Positions 1 through 7,030 of a stretch of 36,775 nt of DNA are shown here, in pieces (within the stretch, counting starts at the first letter, position 1; the number at the start of each line of letters is the position of its first letter). The DNA is from Bacteroidota bacterium. Its GTDB lineage: Bacteria; Bacteroidota; Bacteroidia; M30B66. The stretch is from positions 1-36,775 of the forward strand of contig CANHIS010000030.1 of NCBI GenBank assembly GCA_947460255.1. Reading direction: 5' to 3'. The notes below the pieces were generated by a model. The model saw only the letters and a program-made list of their open reading frames with translations. It made no database searches and had not been told where the DNA came from. The position numbers were made by a program, and so were the translations under genes.

Positions 1-1161
1 AAGCCTTACAATTTCATGCCCTCTGAAAAGGCTGCTGCCATTGTGAAAGAGCTCTACAAGGTTGAAAAAGACACCACAATTCGATTCATCGAAGACACAC
101 GCCCAAACATCTGCCTCATCATTTTTGAAGGTTGGGCGGCCGATGTTGTGGAAGGATTGGGCGGTTATAAAGGCATGGCGCCCAATTTAACAGCGATGAT
201 CAAAGAAGGTGTGTCGTTCGACAGTTGTTATGCATCAGGCAATTTGAGCGACCAAGGCATGGGTGCCGTCTTCTCGGCATTTCCGGCTCAGCCACGCACC
301 TCAATTGTTACGATCCCATCGAAATATCCGGCACTTCCAAGTCTGGTGGAACCATTCAAGAAACTCGGCTACCACTCATCGTTCAAGTTTGGTGGTCAGC
401 TGATTTATGGAAACATTAAATCGTACATCTACCACAGCGGTTTCAATACAGTTGAAGAGGAAGAAGATTTTCCAGAGGGCGCTTACCGCGGAAGGCTTGG
501 CGTTCAGGACGACGAACTCTACAAGAAACAGCTGCAAGATCTTCAAAACGTGAAGCAACCCTTCTTTGCTTCCATGTTTACCCAAAGCACCCATGCACCA
601 TACGACATTCCAGTTCGCGGGAAGCTAACATGGGGCGCTCCACAAACCGATTACCTCAACGCATTGCAGTATGCCGATTCTGTATTAGGCGACTTTATCC
701 GCGGAGCGAAAAAACAAGCTTGGTTTAACAATACCTTGTTTGTGTTTGTTTCGGATCATCACCACAACACACCGCGCGATTACAACTATGTGCAGCCCGA
801 ATACCGAAGAATTCCGTTGGTTTTTTATGGCAACGTGATTAAACCAGAATTTCGTGGAAAGCAATACCACCGCATTGCTTCTCAACTCGACTTGGCTTCT
901 ACCCTATTGCATCAGCTCAACTTGGATGCAAGCAAGTTCAATTGGAGTAAAAACCTAATGAATCCATACACTAAAGAATTCGCGTTTTACTCGTTCGACG
1001 AAGGCTTGGGATGGAAAAGGCCCGAAGGAGAACTTGTGTATATGATCTCTGAAAAGCGGCTTGTTTTTGAAAAATACGTGGATCCTTTTGCCAATGTGAG
1101 GTTGTACGAAGAAGGAAAAGCCTATTTGCAAAAACTCACTGAGGATTTTGAAGCCTATTAA
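1..1161 (+). CDS. LTA synthase-like sulfatase-fold membrane enzyme, 3' part
   Basis: The frame is open to the first base of the window, so the gene starts upstream and about 386 C-terminal residues are visible. Numbering from the first visible Met (base 16), the alkaline phosphatase/sulfatase-type domain begins with RPNICLIIFEGW, whose Glu38 is the usual first metal ligand. The nucleophile motif usually written RTDQG reads NLSDQG, with Ser78 where this family normally has Thr. STHAPYDIP and FVSDHHHN supply the later metal ligands. Family members are 600-650 residue inner-membrane proteins with N-terminal membrane helices (not visible here) that move phosphoglycerol or similar headgroups in the periplasm. 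The substrate cannot be read from the sequence. The stop codon overlaps that of the convergent peroxidase gene by a few bases. Confidence 0.85.
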   Translation, partial: KPYNFMPSEKAAAIVKELYKVEKDTTIRFIEDTRPNICLIIFEGWAADVVEGLGGYKGMAPNLTAMIKEGVSFDSCYASGNLSDQGMGAVFSAFPAQPRTSIVTIPSKYPALPSLVEPFKKLGYHSSFKFGGQLIYGNIKSYIYHSGFNTVEEEEDFPEGAYRGRLGVQDDELYKKQLQDLQNVKQPFFASMFTQSTHAPYDIPVRGKLTWGAPQTDYLNALQYADSVLGDFIRGAKKQAWFNNTLFVFVSDHHHNTPRDYNYVQPEYRRIPLVFYGNVIKPEFRGKQYHRIASQLDLASTLLHQLNLDASKFNWSKNLMNPYTKEFAFYSFDEGLGWKRPEGELVYMISEKRLVFEKYVDPFANVRLYEEGKAYLQKLTEDFEAY

Positions 1162-1739
1162 ATTTTTTTCCTGATTACGTCTTCTAACGGAGAAACCGCG
1201 GGGCCGAAAACGCCGATCAACTCGCCTTGTTCGTTGATCAAATACTTGGTGAAATTCCAAACTGGTTCTTGGTCGTTCCAACCATTACTTTTTGGGTCGG
1301 ATAGCCATTTAAACACTGGATTCTGTGCGCCTTTTTTCACCACTACTGATTTTTTTGCAAGTGGGAATGTTACGCCATAGTTTTTTTGGCAAAATGCTGC
1401 AATGTCTTTGTCGCCTGCTTTTTCTTGTGCCTTAAAATCGTTGGCAGGAAAACCAATCACCACAAGCTTTTCGGGCATTTCAATTTGCAGTTTCTGCAAT
1501 TCTTCGTATTGGCCAGTGTAGCCGCAATCGGAAGCTGTATTCACCAGCAGAACTTTTTTACCCTTGTACTTGCTGAGTTGAATTTCCTCGCCGGTGTTGA
1601 GCTGCAGTGGCACTTGGTCGATCGGCTGCAAAGCTTGCGATTGAACTGGCTTTTCCAATACGATTCCGTTTCCTGTTTTACGGGAATTTTTAGCAATGAA
1701 CGGATACAGCTTTTTGAGAAGGATTTGTCGAAGAGTCAT
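1158..1739 (-). CDS. glutathione peroxidase family protein
   Basis: A 193-residue thiol peroxidase of the GPx family, which reduces peroxides. The peroxidatic cysteine is Cys72 in NTASDCGYTGQY. Gln105 in the FPANDFKAQE segment and Trp161-Asn162 in WNFTKYL complete the Cys-Gln-Trp-Asn tetrad. A second conserved cysteine lies in AAFCQKNYGVTFP (Cys117). Bacterial members with Cys instead of selenocysteine usually take electrons from thioredoxin despite the name. Residues 1-40 are a basic or hydrophobic extension before the domain; it could be a poor membrane anchor but has no clear signal peptide. The gene lies 41 bases downstream of a minus-strand miniprotein gene, so the two are probably co-transcribed. 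Its 3' end overlaps the sulfatase-family gene tail to tail. Confidence 0.93.
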   Translation of the reverse strand: MTLRQILLKKLYPFIAKNSRKTGNGIVLEKPVQSQALQPIDQVPLQLNTGEEIQLSKYKGKKVLLVNTASDCGYTGQYEELQKLQIEMPEKLVVIGFPANDFKAQEKAGDKDIAAFCQKNYGVTFPLAKKSVVVKKGAQNPVFKWLSDPKSNGWNDQEPVWNFTKYLINEQGELIGVFGPAVSPLEDVIRKKI

Positions 1740-1780
1740 ACAATCGAAACAAGCAACAAGCAGAATAGTTGGAGATCAAA

Positions 1781-1945
1781 TCACTTTGGGCAACTTCCGC
1801 AACGGCGGCCATGCTTATACTTCTTGCAACACTTTTTCTTTTTATGCTTTGAATCAACATCCAAACATGCGCAAAACATGCGACACAGCGCTACTGGCAA
1901 AGCTTTCGCTCCATCTTGCTCTTGTTCTTCACCGTTGAATTGCAT
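1781..1945 (-). CDS. 54-residue Cys/Lys-rich miniprotein upstream of the peroxidase
   Basis: A small ORF starting with ATG (complement of 1943-1945) and ending in TGA (complement of 1781-1783). It begins MQFNGEEQEQDG and ends in a run rich in Lys and Cys (SKHKKKKCCKKYKHG, then RRCGSCPK). Eight cysteines could be present across the protein as CxxxCxC, CC and CxxC groupings, which suggests metal or redox chemistry, but no family function is known to me. Support for a real gene: a TATCTTTG -7 promoter element ends 4 bases before the ATG, the frame is clean, and the peroxidase follows on the same strand. Small proteins with similar Lys/Cys tails seem familiar from other Bacteroidota; that is recollection, not a search result. 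The start near the promoter implies a very short or absent leader. Confidence 0.7.
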   Translation of the reverse strand: MQFNGEEQEQDGAKALPVALCRMFCACLDVDSKHKKKKCCKKYKHGRRCGSCPK

Positions 1946-1949
1946 GCGG

Positions 1950-1957
1950 CAAAGATA
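1950..1957 (-). promoter_or_regulatory. Bacteroidota -7 promoter element (TATCTTTG)
   Basis: On the minus strand the sequence reads TATCTTTG, an exact match to TAnnTTTG, the -7 element used by the Bacteroidota primary sigma factor. It ends 4 bases upstream of the miniprotein ATG. I see no convincing -33 TTG at the right spacing. It would drive the miniprotein-peroxidase pair with a nearly leaderless transcript. Confidence 0.6.
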
Positions 1958-1996
1958 AAAAAGGAAAGTTATTTGGAATGATTCTACACAAGAAAA

Positions 1997-3070
1997 TTAC
2001 TTGATTCTAAACTTCAATACAACTGGCTGATGATCAGACCATCTAAATTGCATGTCGATACCTCTCACACTGAGCACTTCGATGTTTGGGGAAGTCATAT
2101 AATAATCAATCAGCGTGGTGTAGGTTGTTGAAGGGTCGAATACCTCATCGTTGCTACGGTTGGTGGCCAATGTGCTATCGAAACTCACGGTAAAATCTTT
2201 AGCAATTTGATCAATGCTCAACGATTGTGGCGTGTAACCTTCAGGCATTTGTTGATTAAAACGTTTAGAGTCGAAACCTGGTGGCACTTGGTTCCAGTCG
2301 CCGCCCATCACCACATAGTTACCATTGGCAACTTCGGCTTCGTAACGTTTTTTCATGAACGCCATTTCTAGTTTTTTGATCTTACCAGTTGCATCGTAGG
2401 CGGTGTTGTGGGTGTTTACAACAATTAGCTCTTTCCCTCCGGGGATAGGAAAACGTTGCTCAAGTGCGCAGCGATCTAGCATGTAGAGTTTTGTTGGCCA
2501 ATCGAAACCACCTGGATACTGCACGCGAACGCTGGATGATGGCTTGAACCGTGAGTAGCTGGCCAATCCACCGTAGGTTTTGCCATAAGGTGTGTAAGGA
2601 AATCCGAAAGGCACAGGCACGAATTTTACATCATAATTGAGCGCGAACGTGGAATTGAAACCTAGAAGTTCTTGCTGGATGATCGCAACTTGATCGATGT
2701 TGCAGCTCCTTTTGCTGTTTCGATCTACCTCTTGAAGCAACATGAAATCTACCGAATCGCGCATGTTTTTCGCGAAAAGAGAAATGGCTTTCAGGTATTT
2801 TGCTGCTTGCTCTTCATCGGGGCGCACCATTTTTCCTCCGTCGTTAAAGAAATCCATTTCAGCACCTAAGCCACCATAACCAACATTCCAAATGAGCACC
2901 GAAAACGTATCACCAGCGAGTGCTAAACCTTCGCCAATTGTTTCGGTTGCTTCAACAGCGCCGGGCTCTGGCGAATAATCTGTGATCGTGGAAAAGGCTA
3001 GCAACCCACCGAAAAGTAGTAAAAACAAAATGAAAATTCCACCAATTATCTTGAAGATGCGCTTGATCAT
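1997..3070 (-). CDS. membrane-anchored endonuclease/exonuclease/phosphatase family protein
   Basis: A 357-residue protein of the DNase I-like fold. An N-terminal hydrophobic helix (residues 7-27, IFKIIGGIFILFLLLFGG) is an anchor or uncleaved signal. Catalytic landmarks follow in order: SVLIWNVGYGG, LLQEVDR (metal-binding Glu), VVNTHNTAYD, MGGDWNQVPPG, LIDYYMTSP, and WSDHQPVVLKF (Asp-His pair). The family cleaves phosphodiesters or phosphomonoesters in nucleic acids, sphingomyelin or inositol phosphates; the anchored, exported form suggests an extracytoplasmic role, but the substrate is unknown. I chose the ATG at 3070. A TTG at 3088 extends the frame by six codons but lies inside a -7 promoter element, so it cannot be in the transcript made from that promoter. 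Confidence 0.88.
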   Translation of the reverse strand: MIKRIFKIIGGIFILFLLLFGGLLAFSTITDYSPEPGAVEATETIGEGLALAGDTFSVLIWNVGYGGLGAEMDFFNDGGKMVRPDEEQAAKYLKAISLFAKNMRDSVDFMLLQEVDRNSKRSCNIDQVAIIQQELLGFNSTFALNYDVKFVPVPFGFPYTPYGKTYGGLASYSRFKPSSSVRVQYPGGFDWPTKLYMLDRCALEQRFPIPGGKELIVVNTHNTAYDATGKIKKLEMAFMKKRYEAEVANGNYVVMGGDWNQVPPGFDSKRFNQQMPEGYTPQSLSIDQIAKDFTVSFDSTLATNRSNDEVFDPSTTYTTLIDYYMTSPNIEVLSVRGIDMQFRWSDHQPVVLKFRIK

Positions 3071-3085
3071 AACAAAACCTTTGCT

Positions 3086-3093
3086 CAAACCTA
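3086..3093 (-). promoter_or_regulatory. -7 promoter element (TAGGTTTG) of the endonuclease-family gene
   Basis: The minus strand reads TAGGTTTG, an exact TAnnTTTG match, 15 bases before the ATG at 3070. No good -33 element is visible. It decides the start codon of the downstream gene, because the upstream TTG candidate overlaps this element. Confidence 0.5.
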
Positions 3094-3289
3094 CGAATTG
3101 AATTGGAATGAAAAAGTGAAATAAATGTGAAGGCTTCTATTTACTCGCATCAAGCCAACACGTATCTGCCTGTTTATCATTTTGATAAATGGCCAAATGA
3201 AAAAATATCGTGTTTAGATTTAGATATTTATCAATCGTTTAATCAAATGATGTTACATATTTCTATTTTTACCCAAAGCACAAATCCCC

Positions 3290-4135
3290 ATGCAACACAC
3301 CAACTTTAGCTGGCGAACCGGTTCTGATCAGTTGAAAATCCACGGACAGGTTTGGCAGCCATTGCCAGGCACGGAGACCATTGCTGTAATTGCTTTGGTG
3401 CACGGCATGGGCGAACACAGTGGCCGTTACAGAAGATTTGCTGAGTTTTTTGCCACGCATGGAATTGCAATAATTGCATTCGATCAGCGCGGCCATGGTA
3501 AATCGGAAGGGAAAAAGGGGCATATCACCCACTACAATCAATTGTTAGATGGCATCGATGAGCTTTTGGAACGCGCGCGTTTACAGTTTAAAGACAAGCC
3601 TGTTTTTCTTTATGGGCACAGCATGGGTGGGAATTTGGTGCTCAATTACGCGCTAAAAAAACCCAATACGGTGAAGGGTGTAATTGCCACTGGACCATGG
3701 CTGAAACTGGCCTTTGATCCGCCAGCATTTCAGCTGAAACTGGCGCACTTGATGCGTAATCTTTATCCTGGTTTTACACAAGGATCTAAGCTTAAAACAG
3801 CGCATTTATCGCACGATCCTGAAATCGTAAAGGCATACGAGCGCGACCGTTTGGTGCACGACAAAATTTCGGCTTCGTTCTTTATGAACCTTTACCAAGC
3901 TGGACTTTACGCGATGCAACATGCCAACGAATTGAAAGTTTCATCGTTGATTATGCATGGTGGCGACGATAAAATCACTTCCCAACCTGCTTCGGAAGAA
4001 TTTGCTCGGAAAGCCAATGTGGTTGCCGAATACAAGCTTTGGGACGGCATGTACCACGAAATCCACAACGAACCCGAAAAGGAAGCAGTACTTCAACATG
4101 TTGTTGATTGGGTTCAACGTCAAGTTCAACGATGA
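3290..4135 (+). CDS. alpha/beta hydrolase, monoacylglycerol lipase/lysophospholipase-like
   Basis: A 281-residue protein of the serine aminopeptidase S33/monoglyceride lipase group. The oxyanion-hole motif is LVHGMGEHSGRY. The nucleophile elbow GHSMGG places Ser111 at the active site, Asp227 in MHGGDDKITS is the acid and His256 in DGMYHEIHNEP the base, so the triad is intact. The FDQRGHGKSEGKKGHI segment is also typical of this group. There is no signal peptide, so it is probably cytosolic or membrane-peripheral, hydrolysing monoacylglycerols or lysolipids. The exact substrate is inference. Its TGA overlaps the ATG of the following transporter gene in an ATGA arrangement, so the two are probably translated together. 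Confidence 0.9.
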   Translation: MQHTNFSWRTGSDQLKIHGQVWQPLPGTETIAVIALVHGMGEHSGRYRRFAEFFATHGIAIIAFDQRGHGKSEGKKGHITHYNQLLDGIDELLERARLQFKDKPVFLYGHSMGGNLVLNYALKKPNTVKGVIATGPWLKLAFDPPAFQLKLAHLMRNLYPGFTQGSKLKTAHLSHDPEIVKAYERDRLVHDKISASFFMNLYQAGLYAMQHANELKVSSLIMHGGDDKITSQPASEEFARKANVVAEYKLWDGMYHEIHNEPEKEAVLQHVVDWVQRQVQR

Positions 4136-5421
4136 ATCGAATTTTTGCAAAAGAAAACAGATCCGCATTGCTGCTGATCACTGTTGCTGCTTTGGGCTAT
4201 TTTGTAGACATCTACGATTTGATCCTTTTTAATGTAGTAAAAAAAGAAAGCCTCATTAGTTTAGGCTACACCTCCGAAGCTGACCTCAAAAACTATGGCC
4301 TTCAGCTGTTCAATTGGCAAATGGGTGGAATGCTCGTTGGAGGTATTTTGTGGGGAATCTTGGGCGACAAAAAAGGGCGACTCAAAGTGCTCTTTGGGTC
4401 TATATTAATGTATTCGGCAGCCAATATTGCCAATGCATTTGTAGGCGACATTACCTCTTATGCCATAATCCGCTTTATTGCAGGTGTTGGTTTGGCGGGC
4501 GAATTAGGCGCTGGAATCACCATTGTAGCCGAAGTCATGAGCAAAGAAACTCGCGGTTACGGCACGATGATTATCGTGACATTTGGAGCGCTTGGCGCGG
4601 TGCTGGCTGCAGTAGTTGGCGGCGAAAGTGCAGGCATTTCACAAGCCATAGAATCCATTACTTCAATACAACTCGAAAATTGGCAAGTTGCGTATATAAT
4701 TGGTGGCGTGCTCGGCTTGCTTTTGTTAGTCTTGCGGATTGGCACACTCGAATCAGAAATGTTCAAAAAAGTGCATCAAGAAGAAGCTCCACGGGGCGAT
4801 TTCCTTTCGCTCTTTAAAACCAAAACCGTGTTTATCAAATACCTGAAGTGCATTCTTATTGGCTTGCCTGTTTGGTATGCCATCGGAATCCTGATTGCCT
4901 TGGCAGAAAACTTTGGAGGATCGTTGCTCCAAGTGAATGGGAAAGTGATTAACGCACAAGCGGTGATGTATGCCTATTTAGGTTTATCTGTGGGCGATTT
5001 GATTAGTGGAATGCTAAGTCAGTTATTTAAAAGCCGCCGCAAAGTGGTGATGCTTTACTTGTTCTTTTCGGCTGTTGTTATGTGGATGTATTTTGGTACA
5101 ACGGCGGGCAGAAGTGCCGAATGGTTCTACTTCGTATGCTTTTTGGTGGGCACAGGAACTGGCTTCTGGGCGCTTTTTGTTACCATTGCTGCCGAACAAT
5201 TTGGCACCAACATCCGCAGCACTGTTACGACCACCGTTCCAAACTTTGTGCGTGGCGCAGTGATTCCAATTACCGCAGGATTTAAAGCGCTTGAAGCCCC
5301 TATCGGAACACTCGGTGCAGCAGTTGTAGTTGGCATAATTTGTTTACTGCTTTCCTTGTGGGCAATTTGGGGTGTAGAAGAAACTTTTTCGAAAGAACTC
5401 AACTATACCGAAACCCTGTAA
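4132..5421 (+). CDS. MFS transporter, substrate unknown
   Basis: A 429-residue polytopic membrane protein with about 12 hydrophobic segments. The MFS motif A equivalent after TM2 reads GILGDKKGRLKVLFG, and the N-terminal TM1 contains GYFVDIYDLILFN, a pattern common in sugar- or metabolite/proton symporter branches of the superfamily. A long loop with ESAGISQAIESITSIQ interrupts the N-terminal half. I start it at the ATG that overlaps the hydrolase stop (ATGA). The eight-codon TTG extension inside the hydrolase has no support. The pairing with a lipase-like hydrolase suggests that uptake and breakdown of a lipid- or ester-derived compound are linked, but this is only context. Confidence 0.87.
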   Translation: MNRIFAKENRSALLLITVAALGYFVDIYDLILFNVVKKESLISLGYTSEADLKNYGLQLFNWQMGGMLVGGILWGILGDKKGRLKVLFGSILMYSAANIANAFVGDITSYAIIRFIAGVGLAGELGAGITIVAEVMSKETRGYGTMIIVTFGALGAVLAAVVGGESAGISQAIESITSIQLENWQVAYIIGGVLGLLLLVLRIGTLESEMFKKVHQEEAPRGDFLSLFKTKTVFIKYLKCILIGLPVWYAIGILIALAENFGGSLLQVNGKVINAQAVMYAYLGLSVGDLISGMLSQLFKSRRKVVMLYLFFSAVVMWMYFGTTAGRSAEWFYFVCFLVGTGTGFWALFVTIAAEQFGTNIRSTVTTTVPNFVRGAVIPITAGFKALEAPIGTLGAAVVVGIICLLLSLWAIWGVEETFSKELNYTETL

Positions 5422-5507
5422 AATGATTTTTTGTTGGTTGTTCGAAAGATTCAATCCGATAAAAGAAAACATCTCCACTTTGACGATTTCCAACACCATT
5501 TTTACTT

Positions 5508-5515
5508 TACATTTG
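5508..5515 (+). promoter_or_regulatory. -7 promoter element (TACATTTG) before nuoA
   Basis: An exact TAnnTTTG match. The nearest TTTG upstream (5479-5482) is 25 bases away, longer than the usual 17-23, so the -33 box is weak. It would start transcription around 5521, giving nuoA a leader of about 70 bases. It lies after the MFS gene, with no terminator seen between them, so some read-through is possible. Confidence 0.55.
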
Positions 5516-5527
5516 CACCCAAATTCC

Positions 5528-5571
5528 CTAACGGATAAAACAATGCACAACCGTTGTTGTTAGTTTATCCG
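5528..5571 (+). promoter_or_regulatory. inverted repeats in the nuo operon leader
   Basis: CGGATAAA (5532-5539) is perfectly complementary to TTTATCCG (5564-5571) with a 24-base loop. CTAAC (5528-5532) can instead pair with GTTAG (5559-5563). The two pairings share base 5532 and cross one another, so they are either alternative folds or a pseudoknot-like arrangement. The structure ends 19 bases before the nuoA ATG and is not followed by a T-tract, so it is not a terminator. No known riboswitch was recognised. Regulation is inference. Confidence 0.35.
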
Positions 5572-5590
5572 CAGGAAAAAACGAATAGCT

Positions 5591-5950
5591 ATGTTTACAA
5601 GTGAATACTTCCCTATGCTTATCCAATTGGTGTTTGCATTGGGTTTTGTTGTACTAGTGCTGGTAGTTACGCACTTAATCGGCCCATCTAGAAAGACCGA
5701 AAACAAACTCGACAGCTTCGAATGTGGTATCGAGTCGAAAGGCAATGCCCGTTTACCGTTTTCGATCAAGTATTTTCTTACCGCTATTTTATTTGTGCTT
5801 TTTGATGTAGAAGTTATTTTCTTCTATCCATGGGCAACCAATTTCAAAGAACTTGGTTGGTATGGCTTCTCAAGCATGGGGATTTTCGTAGCCCTTTTCC
5901 TGCTCGGTTTCCTTTACTTGAGGAAAAAACAAGCATTTAAATGGGAATAA
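5591..5950 (+). CDS. nuoA: NADH-quinone oxidoreductase subunit A
   Basis: A 119-residue membrane subunit of complex I with three transmembrane helices, of usual length. The signature FECGIESKGNARLPFSIKY in the first cytoplasmic loop and FDVEVIFFYPWA in the second helix identify it. The cysteine in FECG and the acidic residues near FDVE sit close to the quinone cavity in known structures. It is the first gene of the nuoA-I operon, with the promoter element and a structured leader just upstream. nuoB follows after 21 bases. Confidence 0.97.
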   Translation: MFTSEYFPMLIQLVFALGFVVLVLVVTHLIGPSRKTENKLDSFECGIESKGNARLPFSIKYFLTAILFVLFDVEVIFFYPWATNFKELGWYGFSSMGIFVALFLLGFLYLRKKQAFKWE

Positions 5951-5971
5951 TTTAAACAAGGAAGCAAGATC

Positions 5972-6514
5972 ATGAGCGACGTGAAATTGGTTGAAGCCCC
6001 AGAGGGCATCCAAGGTGAAGGGTTCTTCGCCACCAGCCTTAACAAAGTAATCGGAATGGCCCGCGCAAATTCGATGTGGCCACTGCCTTTCGCAACATCA
6101 TGCTGCGGAATCGAATTCATGGCAACCATGGGTTCTAACTACGACTTAGCGCGATTTGGTTCCGAAAGAATGAGTTTTTCGCCTCGTCAGGCTGATTTAC
6201 TCATGGTAATGGGAACCATTGCCAAAAAAATGGGACCCGTACTTCGTCAGGTTTACGAACAAATGGCCGAACCGCGTTGGGTAATTGCTGTTGGAGCTTG
6301 CGCTTCTAGCGGTGGAATTTTCGATACATACAGCGTGCTTCAAGGCATCGACAAGATCATTCCTGTGGATGTTTACGTGCCTGGCTGTCCGCCGCGCCCG
6401 GAGCAAATTATAGATGGTGTGATGCGTATCCAAGATCTCGTTCGCGATGAAAGCCTACGCCGCCGTCATTCACCTGAGTACAAACAACTTTTGGCCTCTT
6501 ACGGCATCGTATAA
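5972..6514 (+). CDS. nuoB: NADH-quinone oxidoreductase subunit B
   Basis: A 180-residue peripheral subunit that carries the terminal cluster N2, which hands electrons to quinone. The ligands are visible: the tandem pair Cys44-Cys45 in ATSCCGIEFM, Cys110 in VGACASSGG, and Cys139 in VPGCPPRPEQ. Together with NuoD it forms the quinone-binding pocket at the junction with the membrane arm. The C-terminus (LRRRHSPEYKQLL) is of normal length for short bacterial forms. The stop is 2 bases before the nuoC start, indicating tight coupling. Confidence 0.98.
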   Translation: MSDVKLVEAPEGIQGEGFFATSLNKVIGMARANSMWPLPFATSCCGIEFMATMGSNYDLARFGSERMSFSPRQADLLMVMGTIAKKMGPVLRQVYEQMAEPRWVIAVGACASSGGIFDTYSVLQGIDKIIPVDVYVPGCPPRPEQIIDGVMRIQDLVRDESLRRRHSPEYKQLLASYGIV

Positions 6515-6516
6515 CC

Positions 6517-7020
6517 ATGACGCTGAACAACGATATAGTACTGAGTCGCTTGCAGGAAAAATTTGCGGATGGAATTCTTGAAGCTTACATCAATTTCGAT
6601 CAATTAAACATCGAAATCGTACCAGCATTTGCTGCAGAAATTCTTCGTTTTTTGAAAGAAGATGAAGAAATGGGCTTCAATTATCTCACCGATCTTACTG
6701 CGGTACACATGCCCGAACAAGCAGGGAAGGAAATTGGCGTTGTATACCATTTGCACAACCTTTATGCAAACTACCGTCTCCGCTTAAAAGCTTGGATTCC
6801 AGAAGCTGATCCAGTAATTTCAACTGCTTCAGGTATTTGGCTTGGCGCTAACTGGATGGAACGTGAAACTTACGACAATTTCGGTGTGCGCTTCGATGGG
6901 CACCCTGACTTAAGAAGAATCCTCAATGTAGACCACATGGAGATTTTTCCTCTCCTCAAACAATATCCGCTGGAAGATTCCAGTCGTGACGATAAAGACG
7001 ACCGATTTTTTGGCCGCTAA
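6517..7020 (+). CDS. nuoC: NADH-quinone oxidoreductase subunit C
   Basis: A 167-residue peripheral subunit (30 kDa-subunit family) that packs against NuoD. The family signature ERETYDNFGVRFDGHPDLRR is present, followed by the usual C-terminal KQYPLED segment. NuoC is separate here and not fused to NuoD as in enterobacteria. The nuoD reading frame opens inside the end of this gene, but I place the nuoD start just after the stop. Confidence 0.97.
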   Translation: MTLNNDIVLSRLQEKFADGILEAYINFDQLNIEIVPAFAAEILRFLKEDEEMGFNYLTDLTAVHMPEQAGKEIGVVYHLHNLYANYRLRLKAWIPEADPVISTASGIWLGANWMERETYDNFGVRFDGHPDLRRILNVDHMEIFPLLKQYPLEDSSRDDKDDRFFGR

Positions 7021-7030
7021 TCCAGAAGCA

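Noticed and set aside
1386-1958. 190-codon plus-strand frame opposite the peroxidase
   Set aside because: It is the antisense shadow of the glutathione peroxidase and miniprotein genes, both of which have clear sequence support on the minus strand.
3127-3309. 60-codon plus-strand frame before the hydrolase
   Set aside because: It starts with GTG, runs into the hydrolase gene in another frame, and shows no family pattern.
4108-4131. TTG start of the MFS gene inside the hydrolase gene
   Set aside because: The ATG overlapping the hydrolase stop (ATGA) is a better coupled start and begins just ahead of the first membrane helix.
6986-7030. N-terminal extension of NuoD into nuoC
   Set aside because: The GTG start would overlap nuoC by 35 bases; the ATG just after the nuoC stop gives the usual N-terminus.
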